From: Pseudomonas sp. Root71
GTDB taxonomy: Bacteria > Pseudomonadota > Gammaproteobacteria > Pseudomonadales > Pseudomonadaceae
Length of the DNA stretch: 64,000 nt
NCBI RefSeq assembly: GCF_001429045.1
Contig: NZ_LMHY01000027.1
Coordinates: 310,001-374,000, forward strand
Direction: 5' to 3'
Part shown: piece after piece, positions 9,322 through 17,941 of the stretch
Layout of the letters: each line of letters starts with the position of its first letter
How positions within the stretch are numbered: the stretch's first letter is position 1
Position numbers and translations under genes: made by a program
Notes under the pieces: model-generated
The model's input: the letters and a program-made list of their open reading frames with translations, nothing else
The model's database searches: none
Told to the model about the DNA's origin: nothing

Positions 9322-9466
9322 AAAGGTTTAAAGCGATCTGCTGTGCTAGTCAAAACTTTTTTTAATTCTGACCGCAACGACTCAAAGACTACTGTGACGC
9401 AGACACCACAAGGCACGCAGCCCGGAAGGTTGCGCGCACTTGTAGAAATTTTGAGGTGCTTGGAGA

Positions 9467-9487
9467 GGCGGCCTGGGTAAGGCCGCC
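9467..9487 (-). other. GC-rich hairpin after the AAA-SPOR gene
   Basis: A perfect 7-bp stem (GGCGGCC paired with GGCCGCC, loop of 7) starts 7 bases beyond the stop codon. No T-run follows on the minus strand, so it is a poor intrinsic terminator and may instead protect the 3' end. Confidence 0.35.
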
Positions 9488-9493
9488 GAATCT

Positions 9494-11089
9494 TCAGCGA
9501 GTTGTTGCCAGTTCCTGTTGGACGCTGGCGACAGTGCGAGGCCAAGGTTTACCAGCCTGAACCTTCGCTGGCAAGGCCTTGATGGCGGAAACGGCTGCAT
9601 CACGATTGGCGAAGCTGCCGTAGGTGATCACGTAGAGCGGCTTGCCATTGAGGACTTTCTTGAAATAACGGTACTCGCCACCCTGCTCCTTGACGAAGCT
9701 TTGTGCGGCGGTCTCGGAGCTGGTGCCGAGGATTTGCACCACGTAGTTACCCGGTGCCTGACCGGCGTACCAGGTGCCGCCAGCAGCTTTGGCCGCCGGA
9801 GCGGCTTTCTCGGCAGGCTTGGTCGCCGCGGCAACGGCTGGCTTGGCTGGAGCTGGAGCTGGAGCTGGCTTGGCCACTGGAGCAGGCGCAGGCTTGGCAG
9901 TGGCGACCTGAGTCGGCGCAGGCGCAGGCTTGGCCGCTGGTGTCGGCGCAGGGCCGGCAGGTACACCCGCTGGTGGTGCAGTAGTCGTAACGGTCGGCGG
10001 CGTAGCGCTGGAGCCTTCTACCGGAACGCCATCATCGCCTTCGGTGATGCCGCCCGCGGCTTCAGCCAGTGGGGCGCGCATGACCGGTTGCGAGTTACCG
10101 ACCAACGGCAATGGCATCGGCTGCGTGCTGCCGGCGAATTCGACGGCCGGAGCACCGCCATTCGCGGCTGGCTGACCCTGGCCAAGCGGCAGTTGCGCCT
10201 GTTCATTGGTCGGTGCACCGGTGGTCGGCGCCTTGTTGCGACCCGGAATCAACCAGGCGGCAGCTACCGCGACCACGACCACGGCGGAAATCGCCAATAC
10301 GTGTTTCTTCGGCATATTGAACCCCATTTTTGGACGCTTGACCGCTGAGCGGCTGGCGATCATGGCTTCGATCATTGCATCGCGGGCGACCTGATTGATG
10401 CTGCCAGGCCAGCCTTCGGAGCTTTCGTGAATATCAGAGATCTGATCCGCGGTGAAAAGTTCGATACCGCGACCCGCGCCTTCGAGCCGCTGCTCCAGAT
10501 ATTCGCGGGTTTCTTCTTCGGTGTAGGGCTGCAACTCGATGACGTGGAAGCGCTCTTCCTCGAGATGCAGAGCCTCAAGTTGACCGATCAGCGAGGTCTC
10601 ACCGAACAGGAACACATGCGGGCGACCCTCAGGCGCGCCGGCAGCCAGGACCATCAGAGTCTCAAGGGCGGATTCGTCGAGTTGTTCGGCGTCATCGACC
10701 AGCAGATAGACTTCTTGCCCGGTCAGTGCGAGTTGCACCACTTGGGCCAGAATCGCGTCGGCATCAGCCTGGCCGACGTTCAGCGCCTGGGCCACCTGAC
10801 GCAGCACACCGGCCGCATCGCCGGCGCCGCGGGCAGAAACCACCACACTTTGTACCGATTGCTTGTTGGTGCTGGCGACCAGGGCCTGACGCAACAGGGT
10901 CTTGCCACTGCCTTCGGGGCCAGTGACTACCAGCAGCAACTGGCTGTAGCGAGCCAGGTGATGCAGTTGTCCCAGCACGGGTTTGCGCTGGGCCGGGAAA
11001 AATTTGAAGCCAGGTACCCGCGGAGCAAAAGGGTCATGACTCAACTGGTAATGGCCGAGGAAAGCCTCGTCGGCATGCAAACTAGTCAT
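9494..11089 (-). CDS. AAA ATPase-SPOR membrane protein, DamX-like
   Basis: The 531-residue protein begins with a GspA/ExeA-type AAA domain (Walker A GPEGSGKT near 58-65, Walker B LLVDDAEQL near 135). A single membrane helix follows around 264-282 (HVLAISAVVVVAVAAAWLIP), then a long Pro/Ala/Lys-rich periplasmic linker and a C-terminal SPOR domain (about 447-525, GNYVVQILGTSS...). SPOR domains bind denuded glycan strands at the division septum. Genes for such proteins sit at this spot, between aroB and gltB, in other Pseudomonas, and E. coli DamX is the nearest functional comparison; DamX itself lacks a well-formed ATPase. It lies 10 bases after aroB and is cotranscribed with it. A septal or peptidoglycan-sensing role is inferred. 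Confidence 0.85.
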   Translation of the reverse strand: MTSLHADEAFLGHYQLSHDPFAPRVPGFKFFPAQRKPVLGQLHHLARYSQLLLVVTGPEGSGKTLLRQALVASTNKQSVQSVVVSARGAGDAAGVLRQVAQALNVGQADADAILAQVVQLALTGQEVYLLVDDAEQLDESALETLMVLAAGAPEGRPHVFLFGETSLIGQLEALHLEEERFHVIELQPYTEEETREYLEQRLEGAGRGIELFTADQISDIHESSEGWPGSINQVARDAMIEAMIASRSAVKRPKMGFNMPKKHVLAISAVVVVAVAAAWLIPGRNKAPTTGAPTNEQAQLPLGQGQPAANGGAPAVEFAGSTQPMPLPLVGNSQPVMRAPLAEAAGGITEGDDGVPVEGSSATPPTVTTTAPPAGVPAGPAPTPAAKPAPAPTQVATAKPAPAPVAKPAPAPAPAKPAVAAATKPAEKAAPAAKAAGGTWYAGQAPGNYVVQILGTSSETAAQSFVKEQGGEYRYFKKVLNGKPLYVITYGSFANRDAAVSAIKALPAKVQAGKPWPRTVASVQQELATTR

Positions 11090-11099
11090 CGTGTTCTTA

Positions 11100-12200
11100 T
11101 TAACCTTTAAGCTGAGCCAGGGCGCGGTAGTCTGCCCCCAGCGTGGCCTGTAGAACCTCTTTCGGATAATCGTCGGTCACCACCGCTTCGCCCATGTGGC
11201 GCAGCAGCACCAGGCGCAAACGACCGTCGATCACTTTTTTATCAATGGACATGTGTTCGAGGAAATCGGCTTCTGTCATCTCTTGCGGCGGAATGACCGG
11301 CAGCCCCGCACGCTGGAACAGACGAATACCGCGATCACGCTCCTGCTCGCTGATCCAGCCGAGTCGCGCGGACATTTCCAGCGCCATTACGGTGCCAGCA
11401 GCCACTGCCTCACCATGAAGCCATACACCATAGCCCATGTGGGTTTCGATGGCGTGGCCAAACGTATGGCCCAGGTTCAAAGTGGCACGAACGCCCGTCT
11501 CTTTCTCATCGGCACCGACCACCGCCGCCTTGGCCGCGCAGGAGCGCTCGATGGCATAGGTCAGGGCTTGCTGGTCCAGACTGCGCAGGCGGTCGACGTT
11601 GTCTTCGAGCCAGGTCAGGAACGGCTCATCACAGATCAGCCCGTACTTGATGACTTCGGCCAGCCCGGCGGACAGCTCGCGCGCCGGCAAGGTGTTGAGG
11701 CTGGCGGTATCGATCAGCACCACGTTCGGCTGATAAAAGGCGCCGACCATGTTCTTGCCCAGCGGATGGTTGATCCCGGTCTTGCCGCCCACCGAGGAGT
11801 CGACCTGCGACAGCAGCGTGGTCGGAACCTGGATGAAATCGACGCCGCGCTGGTAGCAGGCGGCGGCAAAGCCGGCCATATCACCGATCACACCGCCACC
11901 GAGGGCGATCACCGTGGTGCGCCGATCATGCCGGGCGGTCAGCAGGCCGTCGAAAATCAGTTGCAGGGTTTCCCAGGTCTTGAAGGCTTCGCCGTCGGGC
12001 AGCACCACGGAAATCACCGAGAACTGCGCCAGGCTGCGGGTCAGACGCTCGAGATAGAGCGGCGCAACCGTCTCGTTGGAGATGATTGCTACTTGCCGTC
12101 CGCGAATGTGCGGGGCCAGCAGCTCAGGCTGATCCAACAAACCTTCGCCAATATGAATCGGGTAGCTGCGCTCGCCCAGATCGACCTTGAGTGTCTGCAT
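11100..12200 (-). CDS. aroB: 3-dehydroquinate synthase
   Basis: The 366-residue NAD-dependent enzyme converts DAHP to 3-dehydroquinate, the second step of the shikimate pathway. Seen: the glycine-rich ALGGGVIGDMAGFAAA motif (NAD/phosphate), TTLLSQVDSSVGGKTGIN (active-site Lys), and NLGHTFGHAIE with zinc-binding histidines. Length matches the family. It follows aroK after a 150-base gap holding a small inverted repeat (TCCGCCA/TGGCGGA), so it may have its own promoter as well as readthrough from pilQ-aroK. Confidence 0.97.
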   Translation of the reverse strand: MQTLKVDLGERSYPIHIGEGLLDQPELLAPHIRGRQVAIISNETVAPLYLERLTRSLAQFSVISVVLPDGEAFKTWETLQLIFDGLLTARHDRRTTVIALGGGVIGDMAGFAAACYQRGVDFIQVPTTLLSQVDSSVGGKTGINHPLGKNMVGAFYQPNVVLIDTASLNTLPARELSAGLAEVIKYGLICDEPFLTWLEDNVDRLRSLDQQALTYAIERSCAAKAAVVGADEKETGVRATLNLGHTFGHAIETHMGYGVWLHGEAVAAGTVMALEMSARLGWISEQERDRGIRLFQRAGLPVIPPQEMTEADFLEHMSIDKKVIDGRLRLVLLRHMGEAVVTDDYPKEVLQATLGADYRALAQLKG

Positions 12201-12350
12201 GTGTCCCCACAGTGAAGATGGAATCAGGCGTTCTGCCCTGAGTTAACGAATATCCACGGCCTCATCTGGTGTGACGCCGTCCGGTAGCCATCCGCCACAA
12301 CCTGGAGTGGTCCTGGCGGACGCCGAGGATAGCGCATTTCCCGCGGCGCT

Positions 12351-12869
12351 TTAACGGGGTGGCAACTGCTGCAGGCGCTCCAGAATGTCGAGTACGACCA
12401 TTCGTGGCGGCCGCTCATCGGTTTCGACCACCAGGTCGGCAATTTCCCGATAAAGCGGATCGCGGATCGCCAACAGATCCCGAAGGGTCTTGGCCGGATC
12501 AGCGGTACGCAACAATGGCCGATTGCGGTCGCGAGACGTACGGCCGACCTGTTGCTCGACCGACGCATGCAGATAAACCACACGCCCACCGGCATGCAGT
12601 GCCCGACGATTGGCTTCGCGCATGACCGCGCCCCCGCCTGTCGCCAGCACCACACCGTCGTAATCGCACAGCTCGGCAATCATTGCCTGCTCGCGATCAC
12701 GAAAGCCCGGTTCGCCTTCCTTATCGAAGATCCAAGGGATATTGGCGCCCGTGCGCAATTCAATTTCCTTATCGGAATCTTTGAATGGCAGGCGCAGCTC
12801 TTTGGCCAGCAACCGGCCGATGGTGCTTTTTCCAGCACCCATCGGTCCAACAAGAATCAAATTTCGCAC
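12351..12869 (-). CDS. aroK: Shikimate kinase I
   Basis: The 172-residue kinase phosphorylates shikimate at the 3-OH. Seen: P-loop GPMGAGKST at residues 8-16, the shikimate-binding Asp in DSDKEIE, GGG at about 80 in LATGGGAVMR, and the lid segment RDRNRPLL. The start is GTG (12869-12867) four bases after the pilQ stop; no strong Shine-Dalgarno is visible, which suggests translational coupling to pilQ. Confidence 0.95.
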   Translation of the reverse strand: MRNLILVGPMGAGKSTIGRLLAKELRLPFKDSDKEIELRTGANIPWIFDKEGEPGFRDREQAMIAELCDYDGVVLATGGGAVMREANRRALHAGGRVVYLHASVEQQVGRTSRDRNRPLLRTADPAKTLRDLLAIRDPLYREIADLVVETDERPPRMVVLDILERLQQLPPR

Positions 12870-12873
12870 AGAA

Positions 12874-14943
12874 TCAATGACTCACAGCAATCGCCCGATT
12901 ATTCATGATACGCGGAGTGAGGAATACCAACAGCTCGGATTTTTTCTCCGAAACCACGTCACGCCGGAAAAGGCGGCCAAGATACGGCACATCGCCAAGA
13001 AATGGCACCTTATCTACAACCTTGCTCTGAGTATTTGAGAAAACACCGCCAATGACGATGGTCTCGCCATCGTTGACCAGGACCTTGGCGTTGACTTCGT
13101 TTTTCTTGATGGGCGGTACATCCTGAACCTTGTTCAGGAAGTCCGGTTCGTCCTTGGTGACCTTGACCTCCATGATGATCCGGTTGTCGGGCGTGATCTG
13201 CGGCGTCACCTCCAGCGACAGCGAAGCCTCCTTGAACGAGACCGAAGTCGCGCCGCTGGAGCTGGCTTCCTGATAGGGAATCTCGGTGCCCTTGAGAATT
13301 TTCGCGGTTTCCTTGTCGGACGTGACCACTTTGGGCTGTGAGACGATTTCCCCGTTGCCGGTTTTCTCCATGGCCGTAAGTTCCAGGTCCAGCAAGACGT
13401 TATCGGTGATGAACGCGATGCCGATTCCCGAGGTGTTGTTGGCTACACCCATGTCGACGAACGGTGAGTTGGTGCTGGTACTGCCGGGCGTGCCGATGGT
13501 CGATGACCCATTGAGCCCATTGCTGACGCCGGAGGTGTTCCAGTTGCCCTTGTTCTGTATCGAACCGCCCCAGCGCACCCCGAGGCTTTTGTCATAGTCG
13601 ACGTTGGCTTCGACTATGCGCGCCTCGATCATCACCTGACGCACGGGGATATCCAGCTGCGTAACGATCCTGCGCAACTCATCCAGCCGGTCCTGGGTCT
13701 GGTAGGCAATGATGTTGTTGGTGCGCTCATCGACAGTGATCGACCCCCGTTCGTCGGGCTTCGCTTCAGCACTGGTCACTGACTGGAAGAGCTTGGCGAT
13801 GTCCGCCGCCTTGGCGTAATTGACCTGCAACAACTCCCGACGCAACGGCGCCAGATCGGCAATCTGCTTCTGCGATTCGAGCTCCTGACGCTCACGGGCA
13901 GCAATTTCATCGGCCGGCGCAACAAGCAGGACATTGCCGACCTTGCGCTTGTCCAGCCCCTTGGTTTTCAGCACCAGATCCAGCGCCTGATCCCACGGCA
14001 CGTTCTGCAGACGCAGAGTAATTCCCCCCTGGACCGTATCGCTGGCCACCAGATTGAGGTTGGTGAAATCGGCGATCAGTTGCAGCACCGAGCGCACATC
14101 GATGTCCTGGAAATTCAGCGATAGCTTCTCGCCGCTATAGGCCTGTTGCCCGGCATTGCGCTTTTGCAGTTCGTCGACCGTCGCCGGGCGAACGCTGATA
14201 GTGAGCTTGTTGTCAGTCTGATAGGTCGAGTAATCGAACGTGCCGCCGGGTTCAATACTGATGGTGGCTCGATCGCCGCTCGCGCTGGCATTGACGAACT
14301 GCACGGGCGTGGCGAAATCCTTCACGTCCAGTCGCACGCGCAATCGCTCGGGCAATAAGGTTTTGGCAAATCCGACGATGATCCTGCCTTCGCGCTCTTG
14401 TATGTCGGGTGCAATCGATGGATCCGACAAGTCGATCACCACGTTGCCTTCGCCCTGGGTTCCCCGCTGGAAATCCACACCCCGAATGACCTTGCCCGCC
14501 GTCGCGGCGGCCCGAGCCGGAACCGGCATTGCTGTGGCCGCCGGCCTGGATGTCGACGGTTTGACTCCCTGCCCGACGACGACCAGCAGATTGTTGCCTT
14601 CAATTCGCGAGTCGTACGGGGCCGACTGGGCCAGGTTGATGATCAATCGCGTACGGTCCCGGGCTTCCACCACCGTTGCACTGCGGGCATTTCCACTGCC
14701 GAGATCGCGAGTCTTGCTGGCCAACTGACTGGCGACACCCGGCAAGTCCAGGGCAATCCGGGCCGGCGAATCCGTCGTGTAGCCGTGGGGCACCGGGGGT
14801 GGTGCATCGAACGACAACTTCAACTCGACACGGTCACCGGGCAGCGCAGCGACATCCAGCGCCTTGAGATTGGCTGCTTGTACCATCGGCGACAACAACG
14901 CTATCCATAGCGAAAGGCCGACGGTGGAAAGAATCCTGTTCAT
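12874..14943 (-). CDS. pilQ: Type IV pilus outer-membrane secretin PilQ
   Basis: The 689-residue protein has a signal peptide (1-23), two N-terminal AMIN-type peptidoglycan-binding regions (about 25-270), N0/N1 secretin domains (LNFQDIDVRSVLQLIADFTNLNLV, then the VNYAKAADIAKLF region) and a C-terminal secretin core with VPFLGDVPYLGRLFRR. Homologues form a multimeric gated pore through which the pilus passes. It is slightly shorter than P. aeruginosa PilQ (714). It is the last gene of pilMNOPQ, 13 bases after pilP. Confidence 0.97.
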   Translation of the reverse strand: MNRILSTVGLSLWIALLSPMVQAANLKALDVAALPGDRVELKLSFDAPPPVPHGYTTDSPARIALDLPGVASQLASKTRDLGSGNARSATVVEARDRTRLIINLAQSAPYDSRIEGNNLLVVVGQGVKPSTSRPAATAMPVPARAAATAGKVIRGVDFQRGTQGEGNVVIDLSDPSIAPDIQEREGRIIVGFAKTLLPERLRVRLDVKDFATPVQFVNASASGDRATISIEPGGTFDYSTYQTDNKLTISVRPATVDELQKRNAGQQAYSGEKLSLNFQDIDVRSVLQLIADFTNLNLVASDTVQGGITLRLQNVPWDQALDLVLKTKGLDKRKVGNVLLVAPADEIAARERQELESQKQIADLAPLRRELLQVNYAKAADIAKLFQSVTSAEAKPDERGSITVDERTNNIIAYQTQDRLDELRRIVTQLDIPVRQVMIEARIVEANVDYDKSLGVRWGGSIQNKGNWNTSGVSNGLNGSSTIGTPGSTSTNSPFVDMGVANNTSGIGIAFITDNVLLDLELTAMEKTGNGEIVSQPKVVTSDKETAKILKGTEIPYQEASSSGATSVSFKEASLSLEVTPQITPDNRIIMEVKVTKDEPDFLNKVQDVPPIKKNEVNAKVLVNDGETIVIGGVFSNTQSKVVDKVPFLGDVPYLGRLFRRDVVSEKKSELLVFLTPRIMNNRAIAVSH

Positions 14944-14956
14944 TATTGGAGTTCCA

Positions 14957-15481
14957 CTATGAGTGCTCTTTCAAGGAAATGGTCCGGGGACGCTCCAGCC
15001 AAGCACCCTGACCATCCGGGACAATTTCAACCACATCGACTTGAGAGCCGCTGATCGCAACGATCCGTCCGTCGTTGCGCCCCAGGTAATCGCCGACTTT
15101 CAGCCGGTGCACCCCACCCGCCCCACGCAGCAGGGCATAGGAGCCCGTCGCATTGGAAAGGGTGCCGACCATTTGAAACTGCTCGATGTTGAAGCCTTCG
15201 AGGTATTGCTTGACCCGACCCGGGTCGGGTTTGACGTTGTGCGAGCCCCTGCGCCGGGCCGCCAGATCAGTGCTGATCTGCGGCGAAAACGGGCTGCGCA
15301 GATTCGCCGCGTTGTAAGTGAATGCCGGGTAAGACCGGAATACCGGCGTTGGTTCAATCTTCCCCGGCCCATGCAGGCGCGTTTCGTTCATGTACGCGTC
15401 CAGATCGGTGTAGTCATCGCCTGCGCCACAACCGGACAGGGCAGACAGCAACACCACCACAAAACAACGCCCCGGGATCAT
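14957..15481 (-). CDS. pilP: Type IV pilus inner-membrane lipoprotein PilP
   Basis: The 174-residue protein has a lipoprotein signal with lipobox LSGC (Cys18). The flexible N-terminal region is followed by a beta-sandwich homology region (MVGTLSNATGSYALL...HRLKVGDYLGRNDGRIV). PilP links the PilN-PilO periplasmic complex to the secretin PilQ. Its start overlaps the pilO stop as ATGA. Confidence 0.95.
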   Translation of the reverse strand: MIPGRCFVVVLLSALSGCGAGDDYTDLDAYMNETRLHGPGKIEPTPVFRSYPAFTYNAANLRSPFSPQISTDLAARRRGSHNVKPDPGRVKQYLEGFNIEQFQMVGTLSNATGSYALLRGAGGVHRLKVGDYLGRNDGRIVAISGSQVDVVEIVPDGQGAWLERPRTISLKEHS

Positions 15482-16101
15482 TGATGCTGTCCCTTGTCGT
15501 TGTAGCGGTAGGTCTTGGCGAGGATGGTCAAGCGCAGCTTCGGACCACCCTCGGGGCTGACGGGGGCAAGGTCGAAATCGTGCAAGGTGACGATTCGCGG
15601 CAACCCGGCCACACCACTGACGAAAGTGGCCAGGTCGTGGTAGTCCCCGGTGACCGTGATCTGGATCGGCAGTTCGATGTAGAACGGCTGGGCGACTTCA
15701 GGCAGCAACTTGATCTCTTCGAACTCCAGGCCGCTGCCCAGGCCCGTACGCGTGATGTCTTCCAGCAAGCCGGGCACTTCGGTGTCGCTGGGCAGTTGAC
15801 GCAACAGCACGACGAAGGCGCTCTCTATCTCCTTCAACTGCCGGGTGTAGAGATCCAGATTCGCCGCCATGCGGGCCTTGTCGGCGAACTGTTCCTTGAG
15901 TGCCGACTCCTCTTCGCGCTTGAGATCGAGCTGGCTCACAAGGTCGCGGGTGGAAAAGCTATAGCCAAAGGCCAGCACCAGAAGCACGAGCAAACCAGCC
16001 ACCAGACACTTGATCGCCGGCGGCCAGGAACCCATGTTGCTGGTATCCAGATCATTGATGTCGATCTTGCGCAGCCCTTCAAACCATTCAGACAGACTCA
16101 T
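15478..16101 (-). CDS. pilO: Type IV pilus alignment protein PilO
   Basis: The 207-residue bitopic inner-membrane protein has a short cytoplasmic N-terminus, a membrane helix around 28-48 (AIKCLVAGLLVLLVLAFGY), a coiled-coil stretch and a ferredoxin-like periplasmic domain. It pairs with PilN in the alignment subcomplex. Length equals that of P. aeruginosa PilO. ATGA overlaps link it to pilN and pilP. Confidence 0.95.
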   Translation of the reverse strand: MSLSEWFEGLRKIDINDLDTSNMGSWPPAIKCLVAGLLVLLVLAFGYSFSTRDLVSQLDLKREEESALKEQFADKARMAANLDLYTRQLKEIESAFVVLLRQLPSDTEVPGLLEDITRTGLGSGLEFEEIKLLPEVAQPFYIELPIQITVTGDYHDLATFVSGVAGLPRIVTLHDFDLAPVSPEGGPKLRLTILAKTYRYNDKGQHQ

Positions 16102-16664
16102 TTGCCTTCCTCCGGTTTTGCGGGCTGAGTCTGGCGAACGGTCAGCTGGAAGACGTTGGCCTGCCCCACCTGACCGGCAGCCGTGGCCTTGACTTCGGTC
16201 AGGCTCGGCGCATCGAACCAGTCTGATGCCTCCAGGTTGCGCATCAAATCCGAAACACTGTTGTTGGATTGCGCGGCGCCGGTGATGGACAGGGTCTTTG
16301 CGGTCATTTTCACCTCGGTGAAATACACGCCGTCGGGCAGGGCTCGCGCCAATTGGTCAAATATTCGCCCGCTGATCTGGCGATTACCTTGCAGGTCCTG
16401 GATGACGCCCATGCGCTCGACCAGTTGCTGGCGGCGCGCCTTGAGATCATTGATCCGGGTGATCCGCTCATCGATCTCGGCGACTTGCTTGCCGATGTAA
16501 TCGTTACGGGCGACTTGCCGGTCGATGGCACCGCTGATGACCTGGTTCGCGACCAGCACCGCACCCATCGTGCCCACCATCACCGCCACCTGGACCAGCA
16601 GGAAGCGCTTGCGGCGAACTTCACGCCGCTCCTCGCGCCAGGGTAAAAGGTTGATCCGCGCCAT
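16098..16664 (-). CDS. pilN: Type IV pilus alignment protein PilN
   Basis: The 188-residue bitopic protein begins MARINLLPWREERREVRRKR; the INLLPWRE segment is the hallmark that docks into the cytoplasmic protein PilM. A membrane helix follows at about 22-42, then a coiled coil and periplasmic domain. The start overlaps the last base of the pilM stop codon. Confidence 0.96.
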   Translation of the reverse strand: MARINLLPWREERREVRRKRFLLVQVAVMVGTMGAVLVANQVISGAIDRQVARNDYIGKQVAEIDERITRINDLKARRQQLVERMGVIQDLQGNRQISGRIFDQLARALPDGVYFTEVKMTAKTLSITGAAQSNNSVSDLMRNLEASDWFDAPSLTEVKATAAGQVGQANVFQLTVRQTQPAKPEEGK

Positions 16665-17728
16665 CAGTCGAAGCTCCTGAGGGCCAGACCGCAGGCGATC
16701 ATCAACGCCGGGGCATCACTCGCCAGGGCAGCACCATTGACCTTGCTGCCCAGAGTCATATCGCAAAAAGGGTTTGCGACCTGGGTCGGCGTGCCCAATT
16801 GCTGCTCGATCAAACGGTCCAGCCCCGGGATCGATGCGGTACCGCCAGCCAGCAGGACATGGTCGACGGTGCTGTACTGGCCGGAGGCAAAGAAGAAATG
16901 CAACGAGCGCGACACCTGCTGCACCAGCGCCTCTCGAAATGGCTGCAAGACCTCACCTGCATAGTCATCCGGCAAACCGCCCTTCTTTTGCGCCAGCCCC
17001 GCCTGCTCCAGCGTCAGGCCGTAGCGACGCTGGATTTCCTCGGTCAGTTGCCGACCGCCAAACAGTTGTTCGCGGGTGTAGATGATCCGCCCGTTGTGCA
17101 GCACGCTCAGGGTGGTCATGGTGGCGCCGATGTCGATCACGGCGACCGTCGAAGGTCCCCCGGAAACCGTGAGCCGACTGGCCAGCAATTCGAATGAGCG
17201 CTCCAGCGCGTAGGCCTCGACATCGACCACACGAGCGGTCAGCCCCGCCAGGGCCAGGGCGGCCTCGCGGACCTCGACGTTTTCCTTGCGACAAGCGGCG
17301 AGCAGCACGTTGACGCGCTCGGGATTGCGCCCGGAGGTGCCCTGTACTTCAAAGTCGATCGCGACTTCGTCCAGGGGATAAGGAATGTACTGATCGGCCT
17401 CGATCTTCAGCTGGCTTTCCATCTCGTCCTCGGAAAGTCCGGCCTCCATCTCGATGGTCTTGGTGATCACCGCCGAGCCCGCCACGGCCACGGCCACGTT
17501 CTTCTGGCCGGTTCTGGCCTTGGCCAGCGCGCGCGCAAGGGCCTGCCCCACGCCTTCGAGTTCGGCGATATTCTTTTCGATCACCGCGCCGACCGGCAAC
17601 GGCTCGACCGCATACGCCTCGACCCGGTAGCGCTCGCCCTGACGGCTCAACTCAAGAAGTTTCACCGAGGTGGAGCTGATATCGATTCCCAAGAGCGTAT
17701 TGGATTTTTTGTTGAAGAGTCCTGGCAC
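16664..17728 (-). CDS. pilM: Type IV pilus actin-like protein PilM
   Basis: The 354-residue FtsA/actin-fold ATP-binding protein has GIDISSTSVKLLELSR near the N-terminus, AVIDIGATMTTLSV as the second phosphate loop and LLAGGTASIPGLD as the adenosine motif. It binds the PilN N-terminus on the cytoplasmic face. I place the start at GTG 17728-17726: a Shine-Dalgarno AGGGAA lies 6 bases upstream, whereas the TTG two codons earlier would be 1 base from it. The resulting length equals P. aeruginosa PilM. It is the first gene of pilMNOPQ and diverges from ponA. Confidence 0.95.
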   Translation of the reverse strand: MPGLFNKKSNTLLGIDISSTSVKLLELSRQGERYRVEAYAVEPLPVGAVIEKNIAELEGVGQALARALAKARTGQKNVAVAVAGSAVITKTIEMEAGLSEDEMESQLKIEADQYIPYPLDEVAIDFEVQGTSGRNPERVNVLLAACRKENVEVREAALALAGLTARVVDVEAYALERSFELLASRLTVSGGPSTVAVIDIGATMTTLSVLHNGRIIYTREQLFGGRQLTEEIQRRYGLTLEQAGLAQKKGGLPDDYAGEVLQPFREALVQQVSRSLHFFFASGQYSTVDHVLLAGGTASIPGLDRLIEQQLGTPTQVANPFCDMTLGSKVNGAALASDAPALMIACGLALRSFD

Positions 17729-17837
17729 TACCAATTCCCTATGACTTTCCGTGAGTTACGGACTCTGCAATGTCCATTGCGTTCAATCCGCCCGTCTTGA
17801 CAGCAGCGCCAGCCGCGCTCCCGATCAGAAAAATGCT

Positions 17838-17843
17838 TATAAT
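17838..17843 (+). promoter_or_regulatory. Candidate -10 element for ponA
   Basis: A perfect TATAAT, preceded by TG two bases upstream (extended -10-like), lies in the pilM-ponA divergent gap about 100 bases before the ponA start. No good -35 is seen at 16-18 bases. The T-run just downstream (17852-17858) is unlikely to be a terminator because no stem precedes it. Confidence 0.4.
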
Positions 17844-17941
17844 GCCCAGCGTTTTTTTCCGCATTTGCTCAAGCGCGGGTCGTTCTGATTTAGCCTGAAC
17901 CCTGTTGCCCAATTCATTTTTACCCTGGATATCCAAAAGCC

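Noticed and set aside
4855..9480. 1541-codon open frame antisense to gltB
   Set aside because: High-GC codon bias opens long frames opposite real genes; the sense strand is an unmistakable GltB.
17739..17936. 65-codon minus-strand frame with a hydrophobic stretch in the pilM-ponA gap
   Set aside because: It covers the divergent promoter region and the TATAAT of ponA, has no convincing Shine-Dalgarno, and I recognise no family.
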